Source: Polaribacter sp. KT25b
GTDB taxonomy: Bacteria > Bacteroidota > Bacteroidia > Flavobacteriales > Flavobacteriaceae
Length of the DNA: 64,000 nucleotides
Direction of reading: 5' to 3'
Assembly (NCBI RefSeq): GCF_900105145.1
Contig: NZ_LT629752.1
Coordinates: forward strand, 434,001 to 498,000
Below the pieces are notes generated by a model, which worked only from the letters and a program-made list of their open reading frames with translations, made no database searches and was not told the origin of the DNA. The position numbers were made by a program, and so were the translations under genes. Below are positions 1-8,706 of the stretch, piece by piece. The first letter of the stretch is position 1, and every line of letters begins with the position of its first letter.

Positions 1-505
1 CTGTACAAATAGAACAACTATCTGTGTTTGTTTTAGATGCACTTTTATCAGAATTTGTAGTCTTACTTGCAGACTTAAAATTAATTTGATTATTTAAAAT
101 GGTAATAATTTCTGATGTATACTCGAGTCCGTCTTTTCTTAAAAGATACACTTTATCGTAAACGCTCGATAAACTAAAAGATTGATTAAGTTCACCATTA
201 AAAGGTTTACCAGAGTACAATAAATTATTTAAAGCTTCAGAAATATTTTCTTCTTCACTACTTGAGTTTTCTGAATATGCAAAAATTTCGTATTTTACAA
301 AAGGAGTAGCATCTGAAATAGATAATGTTACCGATCTTTCTGTTTCAAAGTTAAAATTATCTGGAATTAATAAGTTTTCTAAAACATCTATAGGAGTCTC
401 TGTAGTGTCTTCTGTTTCTGGGTTTTGAATGTCATCTGCATTTGGCACACAAGAGCTAAAAATAAGCAAGAAAGAAAATACAAGATAAAAGTTAAATGTT
501 TTCAT
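1..505 (-). CDS. Surface lipoprotein, N-terminal part only (cut by window edge)
   Basis: An open frame begins with ATG at 505 and runs off the left edge, giving 168 codons. Residues 1-19 form a lipoprotein signal ending in a lipobox (FSSC, Cys19), followed by an acidic D/E/T-rich linker. A beta-rich stretch around residues 45-75 then resembles the opening of large flavobacterial surface lipoproteins (IPDNFNFET..VTLSI), such as LruC-domain proteins, but the diagnostic C-terminus is outside the window. On the minus strand a TATCTTTG box at 542-549 could be its -7 promoter element. The function is unknown; the lipoprotein call is firm, and the LruC resemblance is only a suggestion. Confidence 0.7.
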   Translation of the reverse strand, partial: MKTFNFYLVFSFLLIFSSCVPNADDIQNPETEDTTETPIDVLENLLIPDNFNFETERSVTLSISDATPFVKYEIFAYSENSSSEEENISEALNNLLYSGKPFNGELNQSFSLSSVYDKVYLLRKDGLEYTSEIITILNNQINFKSASKTTNSDKSASKTNTDSCSICT

Positions 506-682
506 TATATAAAGGTATTATTGTTTTTTTATATTATATGGCAAAGATATACATATAGAGATATTATTTTTTAAAATAAAGATTATTCCAGTCTTTGTTG
601 CATTAAAATGCACACAAGTGTCGATGAATGGGTTTTTATGAACTTATAAAAGAAACATGAAATAGTTTAGAATATATAAAAA

Positions 683-710
683 AAAGGGCTGTCTTTTCAG
701 ACAGCCCTTT
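683..710 (-). terminator. Rho-independent terminator downstream of metK
   Basis: A perfect 11-bp inverted repeat (683-693 with 700-710, 6-base loop) is followed on the minus strand by a T run. It lies 26 bases after the metK stop codon. A T-rich tract on one side only indicates that it serves metK. Confidence 0.85.
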
Positions 711-735
711 GTAAATGGTTATTTGATAACGTTTT

Positions 736-1992
736 TTAAAGTTTAAAAGCTTCTTTTATTTTTTCTACAAAATCTAGTTTTTCCCAAGTAAAAGTTTCTA
801 CTTCTTCAGAAACTGTTTCTCCCATAGGATTTGTAAATGTTACTGTTTTTACTTCTGGAGTTCTACCCATATGCCCATATGCAGCAGTTTCTGAGTAAAT
901 AGGTGTTCTTAATTTTAAACGTTTTTCAATAAAATAAGGACGCATATCAAAAATAGATTCTACTATTTTACTAATTTCCCCATCTGTCAAATCAACATTA
1001 GAAGTTCCATAAGTTTCAACATTTATACTTGTTGGTTTAGCAACGCCAATTGCGTAAGAAACTTGTACTAAAACTTCTTTACAAAGTCCGGCAGCAACTA
1101 AGTTTTTAGCAATATGTCTTGTTGCGTAAGCTCCAGATCTATCCACTTTAGAAGGATCTTTTCCAGAAAAAGCTCCACCACCATGAGCTCCTTTTCCACC
1201 ATAAGTATCCACAATAATTTTTCTACCTGTTAAACCTGTGTCTCCATGAGGTCCTCCAATAACAAAAACTCCTGTTGGATTAATATGATATGTAATGTCA
1301 TTTGTAAATAATTTCTGAATATGAACTGGTAATTTTGCTACAACTCTAGGAATTAAAATTTCTACAATGTCTTTTTTGATTTTTGCTAACATTACATCAT
1401 CAGATGCGTCAAAATCATCATGTTGTGTAGAAATAACAATGGCATCAATTCTTTGAGGTACATTGTCATCAGAATATTCAATAGTTACTTGAGATTTTGC
1501 ATCTGGACGCAAATAAGTAATCTCTTTATTTTCTCTTCTTAAAGCTGCCAATTCAATTAACAATCTATGAGATAATTCTAATGCTAAAGGCATGTAGTTT
1601 TCTGTTTCATCTGTAGCGTAACCAAACATCATTCCTTGGTCTCCTGCTCCTTGATCTTCTGGTTTTGCTCTATCAACTCCTTGGTTAATGTCTGGAGATT
1701 GTTCGTGAATTGCAGATAAAACTCCACAAGAATTTCCATCGAACATATATTCTCCTTTTGTGTAACCAATTTTGTTAATTACATCTCTAGCAATTTTTTG
1801 TACATCTAAATAAGTTTTAGATTTTACTTCTCCAGCTAAAACAACTTGTCCTGTTGTAACTAAAGTTTCACAAGCAACTTTACTTGTTTTATCAAAAGCT
1901 AAAAAGTTATCTATTAAAGCGTCAGAAATTTGATCTGCAACCTTGTCTGGATGTCCTTCAGAAACACTTTCTGAGGTAAATAAATATGACAT
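736..1992 (-). CDS. metK: S-adenosylmethionine synthase
   Basis: Makes S-adenosylmethionine from methionine and ATP in the cytosol. The 418-residue protein is full length and carries the family signatures: GHPDKVADQ at residues 13-21 (substrate/metal site), [11 protein letters not shown] at 115-125 and the phosphate-binding GGGAFSGKD at 271-279. It is transcribed away from the methionine operon at 2.7 kb and ends at its own terminator. The leader between its promoter box (2147-2154) and the start codon holds a SAM-II-like riboswitch (2062-2135), so SAM feedback is likely. The start at 1992 is the only Met that preserves the conserved N-terminal [17 protein letters not shown]. No unusual residues seen. 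Confidence 0.98.
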   Translation of the reverse strand: MSYLFTSESVSEGHPDKVADQISDALIDNFLAFDKTSKVACETLVTTGQVVLAGEVKSKTYLDVQKIARDVINKIGYTKGEYMFDGNSCGVLSAIHEQSPDINQGVDRAKPEDQGAGDQGMMFGYATDETENYMPLALELSHRLLIELAALRRENKEITYLRPDAKSQVTIEYSDDNVPQRIDAIVISTQHDDFDASDDVMLAKIKKDIVEILIPRVVAKLPVHIQKLFTNDITYHINPTGVFVIGGPHGDTGLTGRKIIVDTYGGKGAHGGGAFSGKDPSKVDRSGAYATRHIAKNLVAAGLCKEVLVQVSYAIGVAKPTSINVETYGTSNVDLTDGEISKIVESIFDMRPYFIEKRLKLRTPIYSETAAYGHMGRTPEVKTVTFTNPMGETVSEEVETFTWEKLDFVEKIKEAFKL

Positions 1993-2061
1993 AATAATCT
2001 TCTTTTATGATTAATGAAAAATGAAAAGAGATTGCTTGGTCGCTGAAAGGAGTATATAATT

Positions 2062-2135
2062 ACTGCTTTAGCATTTTTTGTTTCGGCTGATAAAAATCAG
2101 CGTCAGAGGTTGCAATCAGTTCAAATTTTTCCTCT
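2062..2135 (-). promoter_or_regulatory. SAM-II-like riboswitch in the metK leader
   Basis: Read on the minus strand, AGAGG (2131-2135) pairs with CCTCT (2105-2109) to form P1. Its loop holds AUUUGAACUGAUUGCAA, which matches the SAM-II core. Further 3' is AUGCUAAAGCAGU, whose CAGU (2062-2065) can pair with ACUG in the P1 loop (2117-2120) to close the pseudoknot, with the conserved GCUAAAG next to it. An extra hairpin GCTGAT/ATCAGC sits in the long connecting loop. The aptamer begins a few bases after the predicted transcription start. No terminator follows, so control would act on translation, although the start codon is about 70 bases downstream. Known in the family: SAM-II binds SAM by an H-type pseudoknot. 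Confidence 0.75.
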
Positions 2136-2146
2136 AAAATTCTGTG

Positions 2147-2154
2147 CAAAGTTA
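2147..2154 (-). promoter_or_regulatory. metK promoter -7 box
   Basis: On the minus strand TAACTTTG matches the Bacteroidetes -7 consensus TAnnTTTG. It puts the predicted transcript start about 5 bases before the SAM-II P1 stem. No clear -33 TTG was found at the expected distance. Confidence 0.6.
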
Positions 2155-2246
2155 CACTATAAATCTAAATAACATAATTTTTAATAATAATATTTTTTTA
2201 TGGTATCATTAATAAAACTAAGCTCGTTATTAAATATTTATTTAAT

Positions 2247-2271
2247 CATTAAAAACTTTATGTTTTTAATG
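2247..2271. other. Perfect 10-bp inverted repeat between the divergent promoters
   Basis: CATTAAAAAC at 2247-2256 and its exact complement at 2262-2271 flank a 5-base loop. It lies upstream of both the metK and metY promoters and has no flanking T run that would make it a good terminator. It may be an operator or simply AT-rich chance symmetry. Confidence 0.4.
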
Positions 2272-2309
2272 AGATATTGTTATCTGTTTTAAAATAAATC
2301 CAATTTTAT

Positions 2310-2341
2310 TTGGATATTAAATTTTTCTGAACATATATTTG
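2310..2341 (+). promoter_or_regulatory. metY operon promoter
   Basis: TTG at 2310-2312, 21 bases, then TATATTTG at 2334-2341, a good match to the Bacteroidetes housekeeping promoter. It would start transcription just upstream of the SAM-I aptamer. Confidence 0.75.
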
Positions 2342-2371
2342 CACTCACAAAGTTCAATAACTTATTGAAAT

Positions 2372-2492
2372 GTTATCAAGAAAGGTGAAGGGATTAGACC
2401 CGTTGAAGCCTTAGCAACCCTTTTCGTGAGGAAAAGAAGGTGCTAAATTCTACTTAATTTCAGATTCATTTATCAGAAATTGGATAGATAAC
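2372..2492 (+). promoter_or_regulatory. SAM-I (S-box) riboswitch upstream of metY
   Basis: P1 is GTTATC (2372-2377) with GATAAC (2487-2492). Inside are the conserved S-box core elements: AAGAAAGGTGAAGGGATTAG, the GAAGCCTTAGCAACC joining segment and GGTGCTAA. SAM-I riboswitches repress sulfur and methionine genes when SAM is bound. No clear intrinsic terminator follows the aptamer, so the expression platform in the 194 bases to the start codon is unresolved. Confidence 0.95.
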
Positions 2493-2686
2493 CCAAAAAC
2501 AAGTATACCTACGTGTATTTGTAAAACTTCTTAATAACATTTTTCTAGTAAGTACATCAAAAATTTTGATGCATTCAACTTTTGTTTTAATTCTAAAATG
2601 ATTCACAATATGCAATATTGTGTTTCTTTTAAAAATGTCATTCTCGTGAAAACGAGAACCAATATTAACTCAAAAAAATTAGAAAA
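2493..2686 (+). other. metY leader downstream of the riboswitch, with three hairpins
   Basis: No gene is seen here. Three inverted repeats occur: CATCAAAA/TTTTGATG near 2560, CACAATA/TATTGTG near 2605, and TTCTCG/CGAGAA near 2643, about 30 bases before the metY start. None is followed by a convincing T run. One or more may belong to the riboswitch expression platform; the last resembles short palindromic intergenic repeats. Confidence 0.45.
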
Positions 2687-3961
2687 ATGAGTACGCACAA
2701 ATTAGCAACAAACGCATTACATGCAGGGCATGACGTAACACAAAATGGAGGGACAAGAGCAGTTCCTATTTATCAAACTTCTTCGTATGTTTTTAATAAT
2801 TCAGAACATGCAGCAAATCTTTTTTCATTAAAAGAATTAGGTTTTATTTATACACGTTTAAACAATCCTACAAATCAAATTTTACAAGATCGTTTGGCGG
2901 CTGTAGAAGGAGGAATTGGAGCTGTAGTTTTTGCTTCTGGAACAGCAGCAATTTCAACAGGATTATTAACTTTACTAAAAGCTGGAGATCATATAGTAGC
3001 TTCTAGTAGTTTATATGGTGGAACGTATAATTTATTAAGTGTTACTTTGCCAAGGTTTGGTATTACTACTACGTTTGTAGATGCTTCTAATCCAGATAAT
3101 TTTGCAGAAGCTGTACAAGACAACACAAGAGCATTTTTTGTAGAATCTTTAGGAAATCCGAAGTTAGATGTATTAGATTTAGAAGCAATTGCTGTACATT
3201 CTAAAGCAGCAGAAGTGCCTTTTATTGTAGATAATACTGTAGCAACACCTGCGTTATTAAATCCTATTAAACATGGAGCAAATATTGTAATTCATTCTTT
3301 AACAAAATATATAGGAGGTCAAGGAACTTCTTTAGGAGGAGCAATTGTAGATGCTGGAACGTTTAACTGGGCAAATGGTAAATTTCCAGAATTTACAGAG
3401 CCTTCAGCAGGTTATCATGGATTAAAATATCATGAAGCTTTAGGTGCAGCATCATATACTTTTAAATTAATTTTAGAAGGATTACGTGATTTTGGTGGCG
3501 CTTTAAGTCCTACAAATGCATTTAATATTATTCAAGGTTTAGAAACTTTACCAGTTAGAATTCAGCAACATTCTAAAAATGCTTTAGAATTAGCAAAATG
3601 GTTAGAAGAGCAAGAAGAAGTTGCTTGGGTAAATTATCCTGGTTTAGAAAGTAGTAAGTATAAAGATTTAGCTGATAAATATTTACCTAATGGACAAAGT
3701 GGAATTGTTACTTTTGGTCCAAAAGGAGGGTTTGAAGCAGCAAAAACAATAGCAGATAAAACAAAAGTATTTTCTTTATTAGCTAATATTGGAGATACAA
3801 AATCGTTAATTATTCATCCTTCTAGCACAACGCATCAACAATTAGATGAAAAAGAACAAGAAAGTGCTGGTGTTAGTCAAGATTTAATTAGATTGTCTGT
3901 TGGTATTGAAAATATTGAAGATCTAAAAGCAGATCTAAAAGCAGCTTTTTCAGAATTATAA
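2687..3961 (+). CDS. metY: O-acetylhomoserine sulfhydrylase (aminocarboxypropyltransferase)
   Basis: PLP enzyme of the Cys/Met metabolism family that converts O-acetylhomoserine and sulfide to homocysteine. Length (424 aa) fits the MetY subgroup, which is longer than cystathionine synthases and lyases. The PLP lysine is Lys207 in HSLTKYIGGQG, and the cofactor-binding Asp182 is in VDNT. The tyrosine/arginine motif YTRLNNPT is at residues 55-62. It is the first gene after the SAM-I riboswitch and is followed by the fused gene whose MetX domain would make its substrate, so it is very probably SAM-repressed. The ATG at 2687 preserves the usual MetY N-terminus (ALHAGHD). Confidence 0.93.
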   Translation: MSTHKLATNALHAGHDVTQNGGTRAVPIYQTSSYVFNNSEHAANLFSLKELGFIYTRLNNPTNQILQDRLAAVEGGIGAVVFASGTAAISTGLLTLLKAGDHIVASSSLYGGTYNLLSVTLPRFGITTTFVDASNPDNFAEAVQDNTRAFFVESLGNPKLDVLDLEAIAVHSKAAEVPFIVDNTVATPALLNPIKHGANIVIHSLTKYIGGQGTSLGGAIVDAGTFNWANGKFPEFTEPSAGYHGLKYHEALGAASYTFKLILEGLRDFGGALSPTNAFNIIQGLETLPVRIQQHSKNALELAKWLEEQEEVAWVNYPGLESSKYKDLADKYLPNGQSGIVTFGPKGGFEAAKTIADKTKVFSLLANIGDTKSLIIHPSSTTHQQLDEKEQESAGVSQDLIRLSVGIENIEDLKADLKAAFSEL

Positions 3962-3966
3962 ATAAA

Positions 3967-4042
3967 TGTCTCCTTGAGCGCAGTCGAAAGTTTTAAATAG
4001 CTTTTCGTAAATAAAGAGTTCTCGACTGCGCTCGAACAGACA
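3967..4042. repeat. Imperfect inverted-repeat intergenic element
   Basis: The arms at 3967-3990 and 4019-4042 are near-complementary (TGTC, then a GAGCGCAGTCGA-type core, against TCGACTGCGCTCGAACAGACA). The element fills the whole gap between two operon genes. The core GACTGCGCTC resembles palindromic repeats dispersed in flavobacterial genomes. The transcript would form a large hairpin here. Confidence 0.65.
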
Positions 4043-4050
4043 AAAAATAA

Positions 4051-7000
4051 ATGTCAAAATTGAAAGATTTATTACAACATATTAAAATTAATAATTTCAC
4101 AACAGAAGTTGGTGCTTTAATTTCTGAACTGAATTTGAGTTATCAAGAATTCGGACAAAAATTAGGTTCAGCTCCTGTAGTGTTAATTAATCATGCTTTA
4201 ACGGGTAACTCAAACGTTGCAGGTAAAAACGGTTGGTGGCAAGATATTGTTGGAGAAAATAAAGCAATAAATACAGATGTTTATACAATCTTATCTTTTA
4301 ATATTCCTGGTAATGGTTTTGATGAATTTTTAATTGATAATTATAAAGATTTTATTGCCAGAGATGTAGCAAGAATATTTTTAGAAGGCTTGTCAATTTT
4401 AAATATTGATAAAATATTTGCTTTAATAGGAGGTTCTTTAGGTGGAGGAATTGCTTGGGAAATGATGGTTTTAAACAATAAATTAACCCAACATTTCTTA
4501 CCAATTGCAACCGATTGGAAATCTACAGATTGGTTAATTGCAAATTGTCAGATTCAAGAACAATTTTTAGTAAACTCTAGCAATCCTGTTCATGATGCAC
4601 GTATGCATGCCATGTTATGTTATAGAACTCCAGAGTCTTTTAAAGAACGTTTTCATCGATCAAAAAAAGAAGATTCAGACATTTTTGACGTAGAAAGTTG
4701 GTTGTTGCATCATGGAAAATCATTGCAAGAACGTTATCAATTGTCTTCATATAAATTAATGAATCAATTATTAAAAACAATTGATGTAACTATTGGAGGA
4801 GAAAAATCTGATGAAATTTTAGATAAAATTGATGCCAATATTCATATTATAGGTGTTGATTCTGATTTGTTTTTTACAGCAGAAGAAAATAGAGAAACAC
4901 ATAAAAAGTTAGCATTAACAAAAGATAATGTTACATATAATGAAATAAATTCGGTTCATGGTCATGATGCATTTTTAATGGAATATGATCAACTACAAAA
5001 AATTATAGAACCTATTTTTAATAAAGATTATAGAGAAAAGAAGATGAAAGTTTTAAAGTTTGGAGGAAAATCTTTAGCCAACGGAAAAGGCTTAAAAAAT
5101 GCTATAGAGATTATAGTCAATAAATATAAATCCGGAGAAAAAATTACGATAGTTGCTTCTGCAAGAGGAAATTCTACGAACGAATTAGAGTCTATTTTGC
5201 AAAATGCTGCAGCAAAAACTGCTTATAAATCGAAGTTTGAAGAATTTAAGACATATCAATTAGAGCCAAATAGTGAGGTTGATTTTTCTGAAGAATTTTC
5301 AAAATTAGAAACCATTTTTGAAGGGGTTTCTTTGTTAGGAGATTTTAGTCAGAAAATTAAAGATGAAGTTTTAGCACAAGGAGAATTATTATCAGTAAAA
5401 TTAGTAGCAAGTTTATTGGAAAAAGAAAATATTTCTGCCAATTCTGTAGATGCTAGAACTTTAATAATTACGGATGAAAATTTCGGAAATGCGCAACCTA
5501 TTACTGCGCTTTCTAAAGAGAATGTTATTTCTTATTTTAAGAATAGTAATGCCATTAATGTTGTTGCTGGTTTTATTGCATCTAATAAAAAAGGAGAAAC
5601 AACTACTTTGGGTAGAAATGGAAGTAATTATACAGCAGCTTTATTAGCAAATTATTTAGATGCAGATGAATTGCAAAACTATACACATGTAAGTGGAATT
5701 TATACTGCAAATCCAGATTTAGTTGCAGATGCCAAAAAGATTGAACAATTATCTTATTCAGAAGCTAATGAATTGGCAAATTTTGGTGCAACTATTTTAC
5801 ATGCAAAAACCATAATTCCGTTATTAGAAAAAAATATCAACTTAAGAATTTTAAATACGTTTAATAAAGAAGATAAAGGAACTTTAATCACTTCAGAATC
5901 TTCAACAAAAGGAATTAAATCAATTTCTACAATTGATGATGTTGCTTTATTAAATTTTGAAGGAAGAGGTTTATTAGGGAAAGTAGGAGTTGATGCTCGT
6001 ATTTTTAAAGCTTTAAGTGATAGAAATATAAGTGTAAGTATCATTGCGCAAGGTTCATCAGAAAGAGGAATAGGATTAATTATTGATGCTCATAATTCTG
6101 AAGAAGCAGTTGCTGCATTAGAAAAAGAGTTTGAAAACGATTTTTATTCTCAAGATGTAAATCAGATTTCTGTTGTAAAAAATGTTTCAGTAATTTCTAT
6201 TATCGGTCAAGATTTAAGCGAATTCCATTTACCTTATAATGCATTGATAAAAAATCAAATTGTTCCTGTTTTATTTAACAATACTGTTACTGGTAAAAAC
6301 GTCAGTTTGGTGGTTAAAAGAAATGAATTGTATAAAGCAGTAAATGTAATTCATGGTCAGGTTTTTGGAGTAACTAAGAAAATAAACATTGCCATTTTTG
6401 GTAAAGGTTTAGTGGGAGGAACTTTAATTGATCAAATTATAGAAAACACACAATCTGTTTTAGAAAGAAGAAAATTACAATTGAATGTTTTTGCAGTTGC
6501 AAACTCTAAAAAAGTACTGTTAAAAAAAGACGGAGTTTCCAAAAATTGGAAAGAAAATCTTTTAGAAAAAGGTGAAGAAAATGTAAATGTTAATGATATC
6601 ATTGACTTTGCAAAAGAGCATCATTTCGAAAATTTAATTGCAGTAGATAATACAGCTAGTGTAAATTTTGTGGCAAATTATATTCCTTTTATAGAAGCTG
6701 GTTTCGATTTAGTTTCTTGTAATAAAATAGCCAATACTTTATCTTTCGATTTTTACAAAGAAGTAAGATCAAAATTAAAAGAATATAAAAAGCAATATCT
6801 GTATGAAACTAATGTTGGTGCAGGTTTACCTTTAATTGATACCATTCGTTTACTACATGAGTCTGGAGAGAATATCACTAAAATTAGAGGTGTTTTTTCG
6901 GGGAGTTTAAGTTATCTTTTTAATACTTTTTCTGCAGAAAATGTTTCTTTTTCAGAAACATTACAAGAAGCAATAGATAAAGGATTTACAGAACCAGATC

Positions 7001-7458
7001 CAAGAGAAGATTTAGGAGGAAATGATGTTGCTAGAAAATTATTAATTTTAGCAAGAGAGTTAGAATTAGAAAACGAATTTGATGAGGTTGAAATTAAAAA
7101 TTTAATTCCAGAAAATTTAAGAGAAGGTTCTGCTGCCGATTTTTTAAGTAATTTAGAACTTTTAAATGAAGAATATCAAATAATAAAAGATAATCAAGAA
7201 CCAAATCACGTTTTACGTTATATTGGTGAATTAAGTGGAGATTTGTCTAAAAATAAAGGGAAATTAGAAGTGAAATTAGTTTCTACAGATAAAAGTACAC
7301 CTTTAGGTTCTTTAAAAGGTTCTGATGCAATTTTTGAAATTTATACAGAATCTTATGGAGAACAACCCATTGTAATTCAAGGAGCAGGAGCAGGAGCAAG
7401 TGTAACTGCAAGAGGAGTTTTTGGAGATATATTAAGATTAGCAAAACATAATAATTAA
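4051..7458 (+). CDS. thrA: Fusion: homoserine O-acetyltransferase (MetX) - aspartokinase-like - homoserine dehydrogenase
   Basis: Three domains lie in one uninterrupted 1135-residue frame. Residues 1-325 are a MetX alpha/beta hydrolase with nucleophile Ser129 (GGSLGGG), acid Asp272 (GVDSDLF) and base His305 (HGHDAF). Residues 332 to about 760 are an aspartokinase plus ACT region beginning KFGGKS. Residues 775-1135 are homoserine dehydrogenase with GKGLVGG (from 784), CNK, ETNVGAGLP and EPDPREDLGGNDVARK. The kinase domain deviates at catalytic positions: KFGGT is KFGGK (Lys340), GSDY is GSNY (Asn526), and the TDV motif is THV (His546). It may therefore be inactive, while MetX and dehydrogenase look intact. 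An in-frame ATG at 5044 begins the kinase part. The gene sits between metY and metZ. The symbol refers to the ThrA-like part. Confidence 0.9.
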   Translation: MSKLKDLLQHIKINNFTTEVGALISELNLSYQEFGQKLGSAPVVLINHALTGNSNVAGKNGWWQDIVGENKAINTDVYTILSFNIPGNGFDEFLIDNYKDFIARDVARIFLEGLSILNIDKIFALIGGSLGGGIAWEMMVLNNKLTQHFLPIATDWKSTDWLIANCQIQEQFLVNSSNPVHDARMHAMLCYRTPESFKERFHRSKKEDSDIFDVESWLLHHGKSLQERYQLSSYKLMNQLLKTIDVTIGGEKSDEILDKIDANIHIIGVDSDLFFTAEENRETHKKLALTKDNVTYNEINSVHGHDAFLMEYDQLQKIIEPIFNKDYREKKMKVLKFGGKSLANGKGLKNAIEIIVNKYKSGEKITIVASARGNSTNELESILQNAAAKTAYKSKFEEFKTYQLEPNSEVDFSEEFSKLETIFEGVSLLGDFSQKIKDEVLAQGELLSVKLVASLLEKENISANSVDARTLIITDENFGNAQPITALSKENVISYFKNSNAINVVAGFIASNKKGETTTLGRNGSNYTAALLANYLDADELQNYTHVSGIYTANPDLVADAKKIEQLSYSEANELANFGATILHAKTIIPLLEKNINLRILNTFNKEDKGTLITSESSTKGIKSISTIDDVALLNFEGRGLLGKVGVDARIFKALSDRNISVSIIAQGSSERGIGLIIDAHNSEEAVAALEKEFENDFYSQDVNQISVVKNVSVISIIGQDLSEFHLPYNALIKNQIVPVLFNNTVTGKNVSLVVKRNELYKAVNVIHGQVFGVTKKINIAIFGKGLVGGTLIDQIIENTQSVLERRKLQLNVFAVANSKKVLLKKDGVSKNWKENLLEKGEENVNVNDIIDFAKEHHFENLIAVDNTASVNFVANYIPFIEAGFDLVSCNKIANTLSFDFYKEVRSKLKEYKKQYLYETNVGAGLPLIDTIRLLHESGENITKIRGVFSGSLSYLFNTFSAENVSFSETLQEAIDKGFTEPDPREDLGGNDVARKLLILARELELENEFDEVEIKNLIPENLREGSAADFLSNLELLNEEYQIIKDNQEPNHVLRYIGELSGDLSKNKGKLEVKLVSTDKSTPLGSLKGSDAIFEIYTESYGEQPIVIQGAGAGASVTARGVFGDILRLAKHNN

Positions 7459-7539
7459 AAAAAATAGTAAGTAGTTTTTAGTTGATTATATTTCAGTCAA
7501 ATAAGAACAACTAAAAACCAACCACTAACCACTATTTAA

Positions 7540-8706
7540 ATGAGTAAACATTTCGAAACAAAAGCCATTAGAAGTCAAACTGAAAGGAGTCAGTTTTCAG
7601 AACATTCTACACCATTATATTTAACATCAAGTTTTGTTTTTGATGATGCAGAAGACATGCGTTCATCCTTCGCAGAAGAAAAAGAACGTAACTTGTATAG
7701 TAGATTTACAAACCCAAATACAACAGAATTTGTAGATAAAATTGTAGACATGGAAGGAGCAGAAGCAGGTTATGCTTTTGCAACAGGAATGGCAGCAATT
7801 TTTTCCTCTTTTGCAGCTTTATTAAGTGCAGGAGATCACATTGTTTCTTGTAGATCTGTCTTTGGTTCTACACATGGTATGTTTACTAATTACTTACCAA
7901 AATGGAATATAGAAACATCATATTTTAAAGTTGATGAAGTAGATTTAGTAGAAAGTTTAATTAAAGAAAATACAAAAGTTCTTTATATTGAAACACCTAC
8001 AAATCCTGCAGTAGATATTTTAGATTTAGATAGAATTGGTAAGATTGCAAAAAAGCATAATCTAATTTTTATAGTTGATAATTGCTTTGCAACACCTTAT
8101 ATACAACAGCCAATTAAATTTGGAGCAGATTTAGTAATTCATTCTGCAACAAAATTAATTGACGGACAAGGTCGTGTTTTAGGTGGAGTTACTGTTGGTA
8201 GAAAAGATTTGTTAAGAGAAATTTATCTTTTTGCAAGAAATACTGGTCCAGCAATGTCGCCATTTAATGCTTGGGTTTTATCTAAAAGTTTAGAAACTTT
8301 ATCTATAAGAGTAGAAAAACATTGCGAAAATGCATTAAAAGTTGCTCAGTTTTTAGAAGAAAATGAAAATGTAGAATTCGTGAAATATCCATTTTTACAA
8401 TCGCATCCACAATATGAAGTCGCAAAAAATCAAATGAAATTAGGTGGAAACATTGTTGCTTTCGAAATTAAAGGAGGAATTGAAGCTGGTAGAAAATTTT
8501 TAGACAAAATTAAAATGTGTTCATTATCTGCAAATTTAGGAGATACAAGAACTATTGTTACACATCCTTCATCTACAACACATGGTAGATTGTCTGAAGA
8601 AGATAGATTAGAAGTGGGTATTACAAATGGTTTGGTCCGTGTTTCTGTAGGATTAGAGCATGCAGATGATGTAATCTCAGATTTAAAACAAGCATTAGGA
8701 AATTAA
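7540..8706 (+). CDS. metZ: O-succinyl/O-acylhomoserine sulfhydrylase (MetZ-like, Cys/Met PLP family)
   Basis: A 388-residue PLP enzyme of the trans-sulfuration family, with Lys205 in HSATKLIDGQGRVLGG, Asp180 in VDN, and YSRFTNPN at residues 53-60. The TK-x-x-DGQGR context is typical of MetZ rather than cystathionine gamma-synthase. It probably adds sulfide to an activated homoserine to give homocysteine. It is the last gene of the metY operon. The 81-base gap before it contains word-like repeats (ACTAAAAACCAACCACTAACC type) also found elsewhere in the window. Having both MetY and MetZ is redundant, so the exact substrate remains uncertain; cystathionine gamma-synthase or lyase activity cannot be excluded. 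Confidence 0.82.
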   Translation: MSKHFETKAIRSQTERSQFSEHSTPLYLTSSFVFDDAEDMRSSFAEEKERNLYSRFTNPNTTEFVDKIVDMEGAEAGYAFATGMAAIFSSFAALLSAGDHIVSCRSVFGSTHGMFTNYLPKWNIETSYFKVDEVDLVESLIKENTKVLYIETPTNPAVDILDLDRIGKIAKKHNLIFIVDNCFATPYIQQPIKFGADLVIHSATKLIDGQGRVLGGVTVGRKDLLREIYLFARNTGPAMSPFNAWVLSKSLETLSIRVEKHCENALKVAQFLEENENVEFVKYPFLQSHPQYEVAKNQMKLGGNIVAFEIKGGIEAGRKFLDKIKMCSLSANLGDTRTIVTHPSSTTHGRLSEEDRLEVGITNGLVRVSVGLEHADDVISDLKQALGN

